DNA from: Crambe crambe
Taxonomy: Eukaryota; Porifera; Demospongiae; Poecilosclerida; Crambeidae
Direction of reading: 5' to 3'
Assembly: GCA_963924555.1 (NCBI GenBank)
Contig: OZ004591.1
Coordinates: 5,146,001 to 5,210,000, forward strand
Length of the DNA: 64,000 nt
Both the position numbers and the translations under genes were made by a program. The notes under the pieces were generated by a model. It saw only the letters and a list, made by a program, of their open reading frames with translations, ran no database searches and was not told the origin of the DNA. Positions 1 through 18,553 of this stretch are shown here, in pieces (position 1 is the first letter of the stretch; each line of letters begins with the position of its first letter).

Positions 1-674
1 GTCGGGAAGAATGACTTGTGTAATTCCAATCTTGCATGCTGTAACTTAGTCTCGCGTAGCCGACCCTTTACCAACCGCAAGGAAATTTTCCCCCAGATCA
101 AGCTGATATGCCAGGAATCCTGTGGTTACATAAAACCACAAAATTCAAAACGGAGTATCATTCTAACAGTGCCTCCAAGTGTGTTTTTATGCATATTTAT
201 ATGCAAAAATCGTGATCAATATGCAAGTATGCAAATCTTCTTCAAAATGTTATATAGCTGGGCTAAGAATTCCACTGTGGTACACCAATGTCCACAGTTC
301 CAATTTCTCTGAATAAAATTCTAACTAGCTAAGCTAGCTTTAATATGCAAGGTACACTAAAAATATGCAGATCTGGGTATCTCAGTATTCATTTATTTAG
401 TTGCTACTTGGAGGCTCTGTTCTAAAGCTCTTAATCTGGAGGCTTTTAACTATCCATATACACAAGTAATTAGAGAGTAATATTAAAGTATTGCATATGA
501 GTTTGTAAAGAGTACCACACTTTACCACAAATCCCATCAAGTCGTGCCCTTATCTCAATACCACACACATATGCATAAAACTTTCACTTATTTTACTGGC
601 ACAAGTACAATTATTTTTGATAAATAACTTTCACTATGAGTTAGCTAGCTAGCTACTTGTTATCATTGTGTGTG
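1..674. other. Intergenic, no gene seen
   Basis: I see no convincing coding region here. The open frames are short and lack recognisable motifs. The 3' end of the minus-strand caspase frame lies at 675. The stretch holds AT-rich sequence and short agctagct runs. Confidence 0.5.
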
Positions 675-1712
675 CTAGTAGTTGAAGAAGTGCACGTGTT
701 TCTGGAGCTGATTCGAGCAAGTTGGAGTTTGCACATACTCCTTCCCATCAGCAAAGCCTTCCTCCGTGTAGACATAATTGCGATTGTTGGCCAGTGCTTG
801 ATTGATAAGAAGCTGAAAGTCAGCATGGAGACTTGTACATGTTGCTTTTTCACACAGCGCTTTGCAAACTTCAGTTATGAACCACGACCCCCTGTAGCTG
901 TCTCGGTACGACTTGTTCCCGCCAACGGTGGCATAGCACATGTAGAAGTGTGTGCGTCCTGTTGTATATGCACGAGGTGCTACACTTGTTGATGCATCAT
1001 CTGCTTGTACTCGAAGATCACCCATCCTACAACCTTGGCAAGCTTGGATGAAGAATACTTTTGGCTTGCCTAACAGCAGTTCGCTATCTCCTGTCATGTC
1101 TTCTATGAGCTTTATATCGACCGTCTTGCTATCTGAACAAATAATCTTGCCTTCTTTTCCATGTGAGAGTATGCAGCAGATAAATGAGTCATTTGAAACT
1201 CTAGTCTTGGCTTTCTTTTTGCTCTGCAACAAAAGCTCATCAATATGAGAGAATAAGTCGATGGTTTCTTGGCTTTTGAGATTACGGTATATCTTGACAC
1301 GATAGCCCATAAAGAGCAAAGTTTCAACAAGGTTATATTCATCTCGATCGGTTCCATGCCGTGTAGAAGGTGCATTTCGGTTATGAAGTTTCTCGAATAC
1401 CTTGTTACTGATGATCCACGCTACACCATGTTTGCTGGATGTCATAGGGTAGTATCCTTCCCTATACTTGCGTTGATTGACAGGTTCTGGATTTATTTCG
1501 GTGAGTTTTTCATCATTATCGTGGAGCTTAAGCATTGGAATGAAGGAGCCTCGATCACAAGCCTCATAGTAATCCAGTTCCTTATCAAAACTGGGGTCTT
1601 TATGACATAGCCGCAAAGACCTCCCTATGCATGTAGAAAGGACTATGATTACTATTAACACTAATAGGTATACCTTAAGGTGGGTATTATTGGTGGCTAC
1701 TAATTTTAGCAT
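675..1712 (-). CDS. Caspase (peptidase C14 domain), probably a terminal exon
   Basis: The open frame encodes a complete caspase domain, a cysteine protease that cuts after Asp in apoptosis or inflammation-type signalling. The catalytic His lies in ILSHGKEG (His at about residue 184) and the catalytic Cys in FIQACQG (about 225). The usual pentapeptide is QACRG, so Gln replaces Arg. The p10-type segment is present: SYRDSYRGSWF near 268-278 and a C-terminal hydrophobic FF pair. The large subunit starts near residue 90. The first 29 residues look like a membrane anchor, but they are read through a good splice acceptor (tttctacatgcatag, exon from 1624) and through the inverted repeat of a mobile element. 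I therefore take 675-1624 as a terminal exon with entry phase 1. That phase matches the donor at 2577 of the SAM-domain exons upstream. No CARD or DED precedes it in this frame. The family call is firm; the gene start is not. Confidence 0.9.
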   Translation of the reverse strand: MLKLVATNNTHLKVYLLVLIVIIVLSTCIGRSLRLCHKDPSFDKELDYYEACDRGSFIPMLKLHDNDEKLTEINPEPVNQRKYREGYYPMTSSKHGVAWIISNKVFEKLHNRNAPSTRHGTDRDEYNLVETLLFMGYRVKIYRNLKSQETIDLFSHIDELLLQSKKKAKTRVSNDSFICCILSHGKEGKIICSDSKTVDIKLIEDMTGDSELLLGKPKVFFIQACQGCRMGDLRVQADDASTSVAPRAYTTGRTHFYMCYATVGGNKSYRDSYRGSWFITEVCKALCEKATCTSLHADFQLLINQALANNRNYVYTEEGFADGKEYVQTPTCSNQLQKHVHFFNY

Positions 1713-2172
1713 TTTAAGGGGATACTGTATTTGGTGGGTATTAATTTAGCTATTTTGAGCTTTGAGTATTCTATTTTTAAATGTAGTTTCATATGAAGAG
1801 TCTTCAAGAATATCAGGCACGAACAATACAATGCATTATTGTGTCAGTAACTATCATTGGAGAGTTAGTTTTTGTAGATTGAACAAAAAGGATCTTCACT
1901 GGGAATAGTGATACTTCAATCACCCACCCTACTGCTGTCATTCTTGAGTCCATGAAATCAGAAGTATCCGAAATAGACCCTGATGAAGACAACAGCGATC
2001 TAGCTAGCTAGCTAACTCCACCATACCAGGACACTAGCACTGTTTTTGTTCAATATTACTTCTAATTATACGAAATTTTATTATAGCGTGCGCGTGTGCT
2101 TATAATTATTAGCGAATAAAGGTAAATTCGCTAAATTAACAAGTCGCCAATAATACCCACCTTAAGGTAACC
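1669..2172. mobile_element. Decayed DNA transposon or MITE with about 42-bp inverted ends
   Basis: The arm at 1669-1710 (core ccttaaggtgggtattattg) recurs inverted at 2130-2172 with a few mismatches. Weaker partial copies of the same arm lie near 1728-1747, 2190-2215 and 2262-2300. Inside, on the plus strand at about 1894-2010, a short open stretch ends in an acidic, Ser-rich tail (IDPDEDNSD) that resembles the end of a transposase. A stop lies just upstream of it. I read this as a deletion derivative that kept a transposase tail. The superfamily is not certain. It sits in the gap between the SAM exons and the caspase exon. Confidence 0.6.
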
Positions 2173-2333
2173 ACATTAGTAATTATGTAACAGGTATTGG
2201 GATAAACACCAATGCATCAATGTTTTCTACATCTGATTGCACCACTACAAATCAGTGTTTGATATAATATGGGTATTGGGGTAACCACCAATTAAGACCA
2301 GTTTTATACCTGGTTAGTGTTCCCCTGTTAAAA

Positions 2334-2334
2334 A

Positions 2335-2386
<52 letters not shown>

Positions 2387-2390
2387 ATAG
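2334..2390. repeat. (AAAT)n microsatellite
   Basis: About 14 uninterrupted aaat units follow the transposon-derived sequence. A plus-strand frame (2392-2589) runs out of it, but I cannot assign it to a gene. Confidence 0.95.
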
Positions 2391-2576
2391 GGTGTTGACT
2401 ACTGAACCTGTTACAGTAGTGTCACTATGTGCACTACATGATACAGTTCAATATAAAGAGAGGACTGAAGTACCCTTGTTGGGGGCTAATAATGATATTA
2501 GCTGGTTGAATGATAATAAGGAAGTCCTCACATTGAAGAGGATCAAAATTGAAGAGTTATATACACATTATTGTAC

Positions 2577-4345
2577 CTGCTGTTGTTGAAGGACTTGTAC
2601 AACCAGAGTTACCTATTGGGTAGTGATTGTGGTCATAGTGACTAGCTACTGAATCTGAAAGCCACTTATATGTACCTTCTTTTTTGTTTTTCTTCACTCC
2701 TTCCTGCAGGGTCTTAATGGTGTCCAGTCCAACTGGGCTAATGTCATCAATTTTATATCTCTCTAATTTTTCCTCTGTTAGATTCATGAAAAGGCAACCA
2801 GAAATCCCTGATTCTGCGATGGGAAGCCAAAAAAAGTTAACTTAAAAAAGCTTAAGTGCAATCACTACTGACCTCTGATTATGTTACAATCGTCCTTAGG
2901 CACATGCTTTGACTGCAGCCACAGAGCTAGTTCTGCTGCACTCAAATCTTCAGAAAACTCTTTCACTTCTATAATGCATAATAAAAAAGGTAAATGTGAT
3001 GTAGTTCATGAGGGAGTTTACACAAAATATATACTCAAGTCATGCATGGTCAATATTATCTGAAAACTATCTCCTCAAAAACTTCCCTGCATGAAGTTTT
3101 CTTGATTTAGTTGTTAATTACTGTTTGCACGTACCAGGCTGATCTGGTGCTGCTGAAGCATCAAACTCAAATGAAACCTGCTGTTTCAAAAGGAATCCAT
3201 CACACTAATGATAATTAAAGTTTCAATTTTGTATGGATTGTACCTGTGACAAAATTGGAGAAGTTTCAGCTCCAACATCAGCTGTGTGAAAAGAAATGGC
3301 TTATGTACACTCAAATATGCAGTATTTACTACTAGCCAGCCCCTCCCCTCCCCCCCCCCCCCCACTTTTTTTAATTGTAGAAAATTGTAGAGATCAAAGA
3401 AAAATCTTCTGCTGTATGTTATTTGTAACATTACTTTTAACAGTGAGCGAGTGAGCAAGTAAAGAGCTGATAGGTTCCTGAACTCAGTTTATGCTTCAAC
3501 TCTTAAGATTCTTGCAGTTGAGTTATAATTTTGGGTAGCTATAAGTGGGGGGTTCCAGCCGGCAGCTAAGTGGGGGTTCTAGCCGGCTGTATGGTATAGG
3601 AACCTGTAATGCTCACCATGAAGCACTTTGATGAGCCTACAACCCACTTAGATAAGCATGTCACAGTGCATGACAATAGTACGAGTCATGACCTGAGAGT
3701 CAGCTTATTCACTGCACTCATTGGGATTCTCCCACTTAGATTGCGGAGTCACCAATAATTCCCTACCCCACTGCAGAAATAGTAACTGCTATCATGTTGA
3801 TAGTAACCAATGCCCAACTAACACCAGCATTTATAAGTACCTGGTGGCCTCAAGTCTTTTTGCAGTGCGATGATGGTATCCACCCCAACTGATGTCAAAT
3901 CAATCTTGTATCTCCCTTTCAATCGTTCCTCGGTTAAATCCATGAAGATTTGGCCAGAAATACCAGCACCTTTTAAAAGACAACAAAATCAAGTCAAAGC
4001 ATAAGGAAGGAGGCCGGGGATCCAGTTCAAATTTGCCAAGGACAGAAAATTTTATAGTGGAAAGATTTCTCACCACAAAAATTTCTTTCGTGCTGTTATG
4101 ACTTGCAATTGTATGTATGATTATGTATGATTATGTATGTATGTACCATTGATCTTGTCACAATCACCCTTTGGTACGTGTTTGGACAGCAGCCACTCTG
4201 CAAGCTCATCTGCACTCAATTCCTTAGAGAATTCCTTCACCTCTGTATGTACACCAAATAATAATGGCTTTGGATAATCATACTCAATGGACTATTAATC
4301 CCTACCTGACAGAACTTGAATAGGGAAATCAGTATCAGATTCAGC
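2577..4345 (-). CDS. Two tandem SAM domains (seven exons), downstream part of the GTPase gene
   Basis: Seven short exons are read on the minus strand: 4306-4345, 4147-4242, 3841-3970, 3244-3281, 3135-3180, 2873-2968 and 2577-2813. All have GT-AG borders and mutually consistent phases. SAM 1 reads EFSKELSADELAEWLLSKHV, then a second exon containing MDLTEERLKGRYKI and SVGVDTIIAL. SAM 2 repeats this as ELALWLQSKHVPKDD, then MNLTEEKLERYKI and PVGLDTIKTL. SAM domains mediate oligomerisation and adaptor binding. Each domain is preceded by acidic linker exons. The first SAM exon of both copies is exactly 96 nt, so the exon set was duplicated. The last exon can end at a phase-1 donor at 2577, or read on to a stop at 2557. 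The first option joins it in frame to the caspase exon. Confidence 0.75.
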
Positions 4346-4530
4346 CTATAATGAAAGAGCAAAATCGTGATAATAATTATAATTTAGTTGTGAAGCAAAA
4401 TGTTGGACCCTAAATAAAGCTCTAGGACTAATCAGGACACTTCACCCCCTGAAATGAGGACACCCCTCTGATCACAAGATTGTCCTACAACCATAGAGAT
4501 GTACCATAGACTGAATAATTATATGATTAC

Positions 4531-6668
4531 CTGTGATGAAACTTCTTTAGCTCTGACTTCGACCTCCTGAAACCACACCCTCTGAGACTCAGTCAAATCA
4601 AGGATTTTCTGATCGACCTGACACTTCAAGAAATTGTTATCGCCTTTCCGCAGAGCGAGGTGCTCCTTCACCGCATGACTGGAGTCGTGTATGCACTTAA
4701 ATCCGAACTTGTACTGCATCGTGTTTGACTTGTGATCCATGTGTGGAACAAGGGTCTCCAGAAATGACTCTGTCCTCTCACGTATGGTAGAACATATTTC
4801 TTCATTTGGGACACTACTGCGAGGACCTCGTGAAAGTGAAATTGCAATGTACGAAGGACGTGAGATGAGAACAACTTGGTCTCGCTTGTAGGAGAACTTA
4901 ATCATGTTCTTCCAGATTTTTTCATCTTCGGTCAATTCCCACTGAAAGGCAAAGTCGGCAATCATGTGGGAAAATATGCCTACAGGCATGTAGCCACAGT
5001 CGTATTGCAACATCAAAGGAGCTGGATTGTGCTTGGAGGTTACTATGGACTTCAATTCGGTCTTCAATTCTGCAGCTGTTGCACTCTTCAGGGCACAAGG
5101 CATGAAGTAAGTTTTCTTTCCAGCGGATTTAGAGATTACAATCAGAATCTTGAGGTGTTCAAGAAGCTTCACTAGCTGATCGAGTGGGAGTTTGTTGGAT
5201 TCATCACTGCACGGCTGCATGGCACACTGGAGATCTTCATCAGAAAACATCCCTCTTTCTTTAAACTTCTCTATGATTCCAGGACCGATTCTAGTAGGGT
5301 CACTGAAAGTGTGGACAATCAGCTGTGTGATGCCATCGTAGATGACTTGCACATCACAGAAGACTTTGTCTTCGACACCTTTCACTCCAGGATAGTGCAA
5401 GATCAGCCCCATGCAGTGATGGAAGAACCAAAGAGCTTCTTTCAACTCCGTGGGATCGATTCCAAGTTTACCTGCTTGCTCTTTACAATCTTCCAGAAAC
5501 ATTATACGCCTTCTTGATGCGCTGTTGATGTCCTTGCGCATGTAGAGACTCAATATCAGCCAGGCTGCTGGGATGGTGATCTCTTGGAAGTGATGGTTGA
5601 TTATCTTTGCCAAGATATTCTTGATATCCTTTCTCTCACTATTGAGATCTTTGAAATTATCCACTGCCAAAATAGGCTCATTTCTTGCAGGAAATAGTAG
5701 AGTACCATCCTTATAAAGGCTCATATTTTTGACTTGCTCCTTCAAGAATTCCTGCTTCTCCAATAACTCCTCCTTGCTCTTTAACTCATCCAAGTGTGTC
5801 CCCACAAAGAGTGCTCTGGAACGAATTGGAAATTTCTTGCGCATGCTCTTATTAAAATCCTGTGAAGAATCACTGCATGTACCTCTGATACTGGGATCAT
5901 TAACGCTGGCAATGCTTGCAAGGACTTGAAACAGACATTCCTCGACGGTAATCATCGACTCTTCCTCCTCTTCTTCACCATCACTATTGATGGAAGCCAA
6001 TTTGAATGGCCTGTCGAGTTGGTCTTTCAATCGATGATAAAGGAGGTAGAGGGAAGGTCCCATGATTAGGGAGGAAAACATATCATAAAACTCAGGCTTG
6101 CCACCGGTGTCAGTATTGATCAAAAGAATGAGGTGATCAAGGTCACTCAGCAGACTCTTGATGTCACTCACCTCTCTTTCCCTGGCATCTTGAGGAAGGG
6201 CCAACAAATCTTGAATTATCTCCCTCTTTACAAGCGTGTGTACTTTCTTGTCTGGCGGAGAATCAGAGGCAAGTGGTTTTGTTGTGGGCTCTGATGATGA
6301 TGAGGTGTCATCTGCTGCATCTTTTTGAACAGCTTCCAATAGATGAGTGAGGAAGCTGTCTTCCTCCACAAACCCCTTTAGTTTGAGCCACTGGAATGAA
6401 TCTGGATCCTCAGGATCGACCGAGACTGCTGCCATATCTGAGCACAAGCTCCTTGCAGTGATGACTTTAGCTTGTCTTAGGTTGAATGCTGAAATTATTT
6501 TTTTGAATTTCAGGATGTCTCCCATCAGCCGTTTTATTGTGGATGACTTTCCTGAGTGAGGAAGGCCCACATGGACAAGCCTTGCCATCTTTATTTTCAC
6601 AGCAATTTTTTCTCTGATGGCTTTGTAATAAACTTCCCTGCATTGTGCATTATCTTGAGATACAGTAC
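4531..6668 (-). CDS. Roc/COR-like P-loop GTPase (large internal exon)
   Basis: This large exon (first Met at 6600, but the frame stays open to an acceptor at 6668) encodes a ROCO-type GTPase module. The P-loop is VGLPHSGKSST near residues 11-21 from that Met. A switch-II-like motif reads INTDTGGKPEFYD, resembling the DTGGQPEF seen in invertebrate ROCO-like proteins. A G4-like motif reads FVGTHLDE. The following segment (IPAAWLILSLYMRK, then LKEALWFFHHCMGLILHYPG) fits a COR domain, which links the GTPase to dimerisation and output domains. The exon ends ahead of a GTAATC donor at 4530, in phase 0, and joins the acidic linker exon at 4345. Phase-1 entry at 6668 means at least one upstream exon exists; I could not find it. 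Family assignment rests on motifs only. Confidence 0.8.
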
Positions 6669-8540
6669 CTGCAATTATATTAGCTCACATAATCTTAATC
6701 CTGTTAGCTGATAGCTATAGCTATCACCATAATGGACTTGGTGTGTGTGTGTGTGTGTCGTGTGTGTTTATCGACACTTTAGATCTCACTTATCAGCATA
6801 TGAAGTTTTTTTTATTTGACGTCACAGGTCACGTGTGATCGATTTATCCCACCTCCTCGTGTACAGCTGATATAGCAGCTCTGTACAGAAGTGGTAAGTA
6901 AACAAATGCTCTAGTTCTTGTCACGCTAGGAGTGGCTTTTCGTACCAAGGATATATATCTTTATATTAGCAACTATATATAGCTGGAACATGTACTGAAT
7001 GGATCATAACTTCTGCTGCAGATATAGCCGATTTCACTATAATGATAACTGCATTTGCTTGTACACCATTTTTTCCCGTATTATACGTACTCTTAAACAA
7101 TCTGTATATATAACTTTCGTCTGACTTCCATGCATGTCTGCATGTAGAGATCACATGATGAAAAATCTCTATAGGCTACACTACTCCCATGAAGTACTTG
7201 TGAAGGACACACCAAAGTCATGGCAGTGTAGTTATAGTGGTTCATGAATAAAGTTATCTTGGTCATGAATCTAATTTGTGGAGACTTATTGCCATTGTGT
7301 GGTTATGACAGCTAGCGAGTATTCCCCCTAGGCTACATATATATATTCAGACTCTCTGGGCTTGCCAGAGCCTCCATGGCCCTGCATCTGCTGTAGGAAA
7401 ATGTTAGAGGGTGCATGGTGGTGGATTTGAATTCCTAAAGAACTTGGCTAGTAATTCACTAGTTCCGAACGAAGTGAAGTCGCATATATAGCTATACTCT
7501 TGTCCAATTGGACTTCATGATGCGTGGTGGTGGTGTTTTTCAATCATGCACTGCATAGCTAATTACTAAATTTGCAATTCAGCTTATTTTTGTGGTACAC
7601 TGTCAAGAGAACAACCCATTTTTAGGTTATCTGAGTTCACTCAGTGTAGCTGCAAGATCTCATATTAATTTGTATAGCTAAACAAGGTCTGGGATGTTTC
7701 AACTTCAGCTACTGTGCCCAAGACCAAGACTTACGAGATCTATGATAAATCTGCATGTGGCTATGGGTGAGCAGACCTTTCGACCTTTGGGGGTGGGGTA
7801 GGAAGGTCTGGAGATTCTTGACGCTTCGCAGAGGAACGTAAATATCAAATCCAAAGAATGCATGTGCCCCTGTGCGCTCACACCCATGTACCATATTATA
7901 TCTAGCTCAAGCTCAGATCCATCATAAGTTATCTTTGTGTTTTCACTGGCCTAGCTATGCATTAGCCATTATTGTGGGCCGTTTAAGTTTCACTCATGTA
8001 CTGTGGCGCTTATTATTATCTGGTCATGTGACTAGCTACTTCAATCTGATGCATGGCCTATCAAAATTCTTGCAGAGCTGTGTCAAGAGTAGACCTTTCC
8101 TTCCTTCCTGCCCCAAGGTCTGCTGCCTACCTCAGATCCATTTACTTCCAACCTGTGAACTTTGATTTCAATGTCTCATTTTCAGTATTTTTATCATTTT
8201 TTCAGCCATTTTAAATACCAATATAAAATGTATATTAGCTATAGTGAATTTGCCTAGTAATTCTTCAGTCAAATTTCAGTATGGTTGGAGGCTCAGCTCA
8301 ACAGTAGCTATTTTATTTAATATGTTCACCTGTCTTAGGGTCCTGTAGCGGGACACGACTTACATCCATTCGGTTCTGCAGTGAGGCCAGGCCCAAGCTG
8401 GCTAATTTTGCACCCGCGTACAGTATAGCTAAATAGCCTAGCGAATTGCTTCTCTTGCAAGCTTGTTCTTCTCTTGTGGGGGACGGGATATTGTACGTGG
8501 GTGGTGTCTCGCTAGTCTAGCGGTCCAGCTACGCATGTGC
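6669..8540. other. Intergenic or 5' part of the GTPase gene, no exon identified
   Basis: The GTPase exon needs an upstream phase-1 exon, which should lie here or beyond, but no candidate stood out. A short TG repeat lies near 6738-6760. The rest is AT-rich with short open frames that look like noise. Confidence 0.4.
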
Positions 8541-8547
8541 GTTTAGG

Positions 8548-8690
8548 CTACTAAAAAAATATCAACGAGGGAGCTGAAATTTATAGATTCTGAATGTGAG
8601 GTTGGGGAACTAAGACCAGAACATGCTGAGCTTCTAGTCAAACACCATTTATTGGAGTATCTTCTGGAAACACTCAATCTACACAACAGT
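8548..8690 (+). other. Possible orphan coding exon
   Basis: Between an acceptor-like gcgtttag and a donor-like site (aacagtaata), the plus strand stays open for about 48 codons with protein-like composition, including LRPEHAELLVKHHLLEYLLE. Nothing convincing joins it on either side, so it may be a gene relic or a transposon fragment. I do not recognise it. Confidence 0.25.
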
Positions 8691-8699
8691 AATATATAA

Positions 8700-9915
8700 A
8701 TCGGATGACATGGTTGTTCCACTGTCATGAATGGCAAGGGAGATGGGCAGTGTGCATGGATTCAGGTACACTTACAAGGACCATCGTCAGACTGGCACTA
8801 TGGCATCACCAAAGGGCTAGCTCACAAGAGAAGTTGTGTTTGGAGAGTTCAACAATAGCTATGTACTAATGTGGTCCCTCATCATTTAAAATAATTATGA
8901 TGAAACCTTTCGAGCCAAAGCCATAATCATGCAGTGAAGACTTAGCTATTTATTAATTGTTGCTAACTTGCTCGTCTTTTGAAAGTTTGCTGTTCACTTG
9001 GAAATTCTACTTTGCTGAGTGCCATTATCTTATTACCACTGATTGGATAGATAAAGTCATGTAAGGCAAGTTCAACTGAGCAACTTGTTATAGTAAATAA
9101 ACTTACTTAACGTGACATTGTGCTGGTAAGTATAAGTGAACTGTGTGTACAAGGTTCTTGTTCAGTTAGCTATTCGGTGTGGTGCTTTCCCAGGGAAAAC
9201 CCCTAAAGTTATAGGCAACTGATATGAAAAATGCAGTTATTGGCTCAAGGACATATGACATAATATCACCTGTCCAAGAACTAAACTTCAACATCTTGCA
9301 GGTTTTAGTAATTATCTCTCAGATCTACAATTTCAATGAGTCATGAGTCACTCATGACCCGGGAGTCAGCTTGCTTGCTTGCTGAAAGTTCTTCAGTGAT
9401 GCTATGGTGCTAGGCTGGCATAGCAGTGACCAAGCCGATACCATTATCACAGTTGCAACTATGAAGAAGCCAAGCAAAAGCCAAGCACACTAGCTATTGT
9501 ACACAAAAGGACCATACATTGTCCGGCTGGCTTCAGCAATGTGTCTGGTGTATAGCCGCCAATCATAAAATCAAAATTTTCATGTTGAAGAAAATGATTT
9601 ATTTATATAGCCAATCCCTTGAAAGCATGAGTTTTGTCTGCAGTTCCGGCATGTTAGTGATGTGTTAATTGGAGGCTATTTTTTAATGTAATAACTGGGG
9701 CAATGTGGAATATAATTTTGATGGCAAACGAGCTTTTAGAGCTGATTTTTTTGCTGTTGGAGGTTTCAACCAAGCAGCTACATAGTAATGTTTACAAAAA
9801 GCACTTGCATAGATAAACCACCATACAACTGAAATCAATCAATCTCCATTGCTGGACACTTTAAACAATGAATTTAATCACACTGGCTAAGATTTTTTTG
9901 TCTATATTTGTGCAT
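8700..9915. other. Intergenic, nothing recognised except a short dispersed repeat
   Basis: No supported gene. At 9335-9372 there is a copy of a dispersed motif (caatgagtcatgag... then gagtcagct) that recurs near 3680 and 38150. Confidence 0.5.
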
Positions 9916-10380
9916 TTATGGTTCTTGCAAATCAAGCTGGTTGACATCAGCAGCAACTACTTTCTCTATCAGCAGAGCAATGCACTCCTTGTCTTCTTGA
10001 CAAATGCTTTCATCTTCCAAGACTTCAGCCAGTAACTCCAAAATAGCATTATCAAACAAGACTTTCACATTGTGCTTTATGGACACAGCATAACTCAAGA
10101 TTTTTATCGTACTAGGAATGCTGTGGGAATGCTGTAAGCCCTGTATCAAGTATCTGATATCGGTTGGAGTCAAAAGAACCAGATTTTTCTGTTTATCAGA
10201 GAGTTGAGGGAGAAAAGGGTACAAAGCAACAAGAGAAAGCCAGCGGAAATGATCTGCTCTGGAGAGGAAAGGTTCCAGGCAGTTATAGGTATCTGTGACA
10301 TTCGCAATCTCCAACATCCACTGGTGTTGAACACACTTATGCAGGAGCTGGAAAGCAGCTTTCACACAGGCTTCATCCTG
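9916..10380 (-). CDS. Orphan ARM-like helical-repeat exon downstream of the zinc-cluster gene
   Basis: This frame of about 155 codons follows an acceptor (ccttgttgcag) at 10380 and ends with a stop at 9916. It has the same flavour as the ARM-like exons of the neighbouring gene, for example LVLLTPTDIRYLIQGLQ here against a similar LLSPTQMKQILINLRSA in the exon at 14701-15292. The main gene model already ends with a stop at 11087, so this is either an alternative 3' exon, which would need a phase-0 donor, or the remnant of a duplicated gene. A MITE lies between the two. Confidence 0.45.
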   Translation of the reverse strand, partial: QDEACVKAAFQLLHKCVQHQWMLEIANVTDTYNCLEPFLSRADHFRWLSLVALYPFLPQLSDKQKNLVLLTPTDIRYLIQGLQHSHSIPSTIKILSYAVSIKHNVKVLFDNAILELLAEVLEDESICQEDKECIALLIEKVVAADVNQLDLQEP

Positions 10381-10494
10381 CAACAAGGTATAGAGTGAAC
10401 ATGATAGTAGTGATCATAGCTAGTGGAATAATGGAACATGCATGGCTCTGAGTATGAGTTGTGGTAATGGAAGTATGTATGCACTACATAATAT

Positions 10495-10885
10495 CGTATG
10501 GCCGGAAATATTGGCGGAGAATTCAATTTGGCGGTTTGGCAGTTGAGTCTTTTGATTCCACAAAAGTAAAGTCTTTTTACATAGGTAAGGTAAAGGTTGT
10601 CAACATTACAAATCCGACTAGGTCAATCGATAGCTAGCTAGATGTCACGACGCAGTGAAGCAAAAACTGGATTGCATATTGTCCTAGAGTCGGTGTCCAG
10701 ATACTTTTGGTCCCCTAACACAACTTTCAACAGAGAATTCAGATGCATCGATCGATTGAGAGTGCTCACGTACATGTGCTAGATATGCGCATTCCACCAA
10801 TATTAAATCCACCAATAATTTTAAATTTTTCCTGAATGAGAGCAATCCGCCAAATTTAATTACCACCAATATTTCCGGCCATACG
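10495..10885. mobile_element. MITE-like element with about 40-bp terminal inverted repeats
   Basis: The left end reads cgtatggccggaaatattgg, and the same sequence returns inverted at 10866-10885. Similarity continues inward through an aatttggcgg block. It is about 390 bp long with no coding capacity, which fits a non-autonomous DNA transposon. Target duplication is unclear. Confidence 0.8.
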
Positions 10886-11086
10886 TACGGTATTTAATTC
10901 ACTTTTATCTAGCTCTATCAGCGAGTGCATGACATCACCAAGAGCATTATAGCATCATTCGAGTGCACCATGCATTAAAACAGACAGAGCTAGATCAGAG
11001 TGGTCTAAACAATTTAGTGCTGATCAATGTATGGCAGCAAACTAGTTTATTCATGGGGAATCAGTCAACACTTTAGCACAACTTAA

Positions 11087-18553
<7,467 letters not shown>

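Noticed and set aside
657-992. Plus-strand frame opposite the caspase, and others within 952-1610
   Set aside because: Shadows of the caspase coding strand.
2392-2589. 65-aa plus-strand frame after the AAAT repeat
   Set aside because: It overlaps the opposite-strand SAM exon, has no recognisable motif and probably derives from repeat DNA.
7705-8165. Overlapping 60-97-aa frames on both strands
   Set aside because: No domain, no consistent splice sites and poor protein-like composition.
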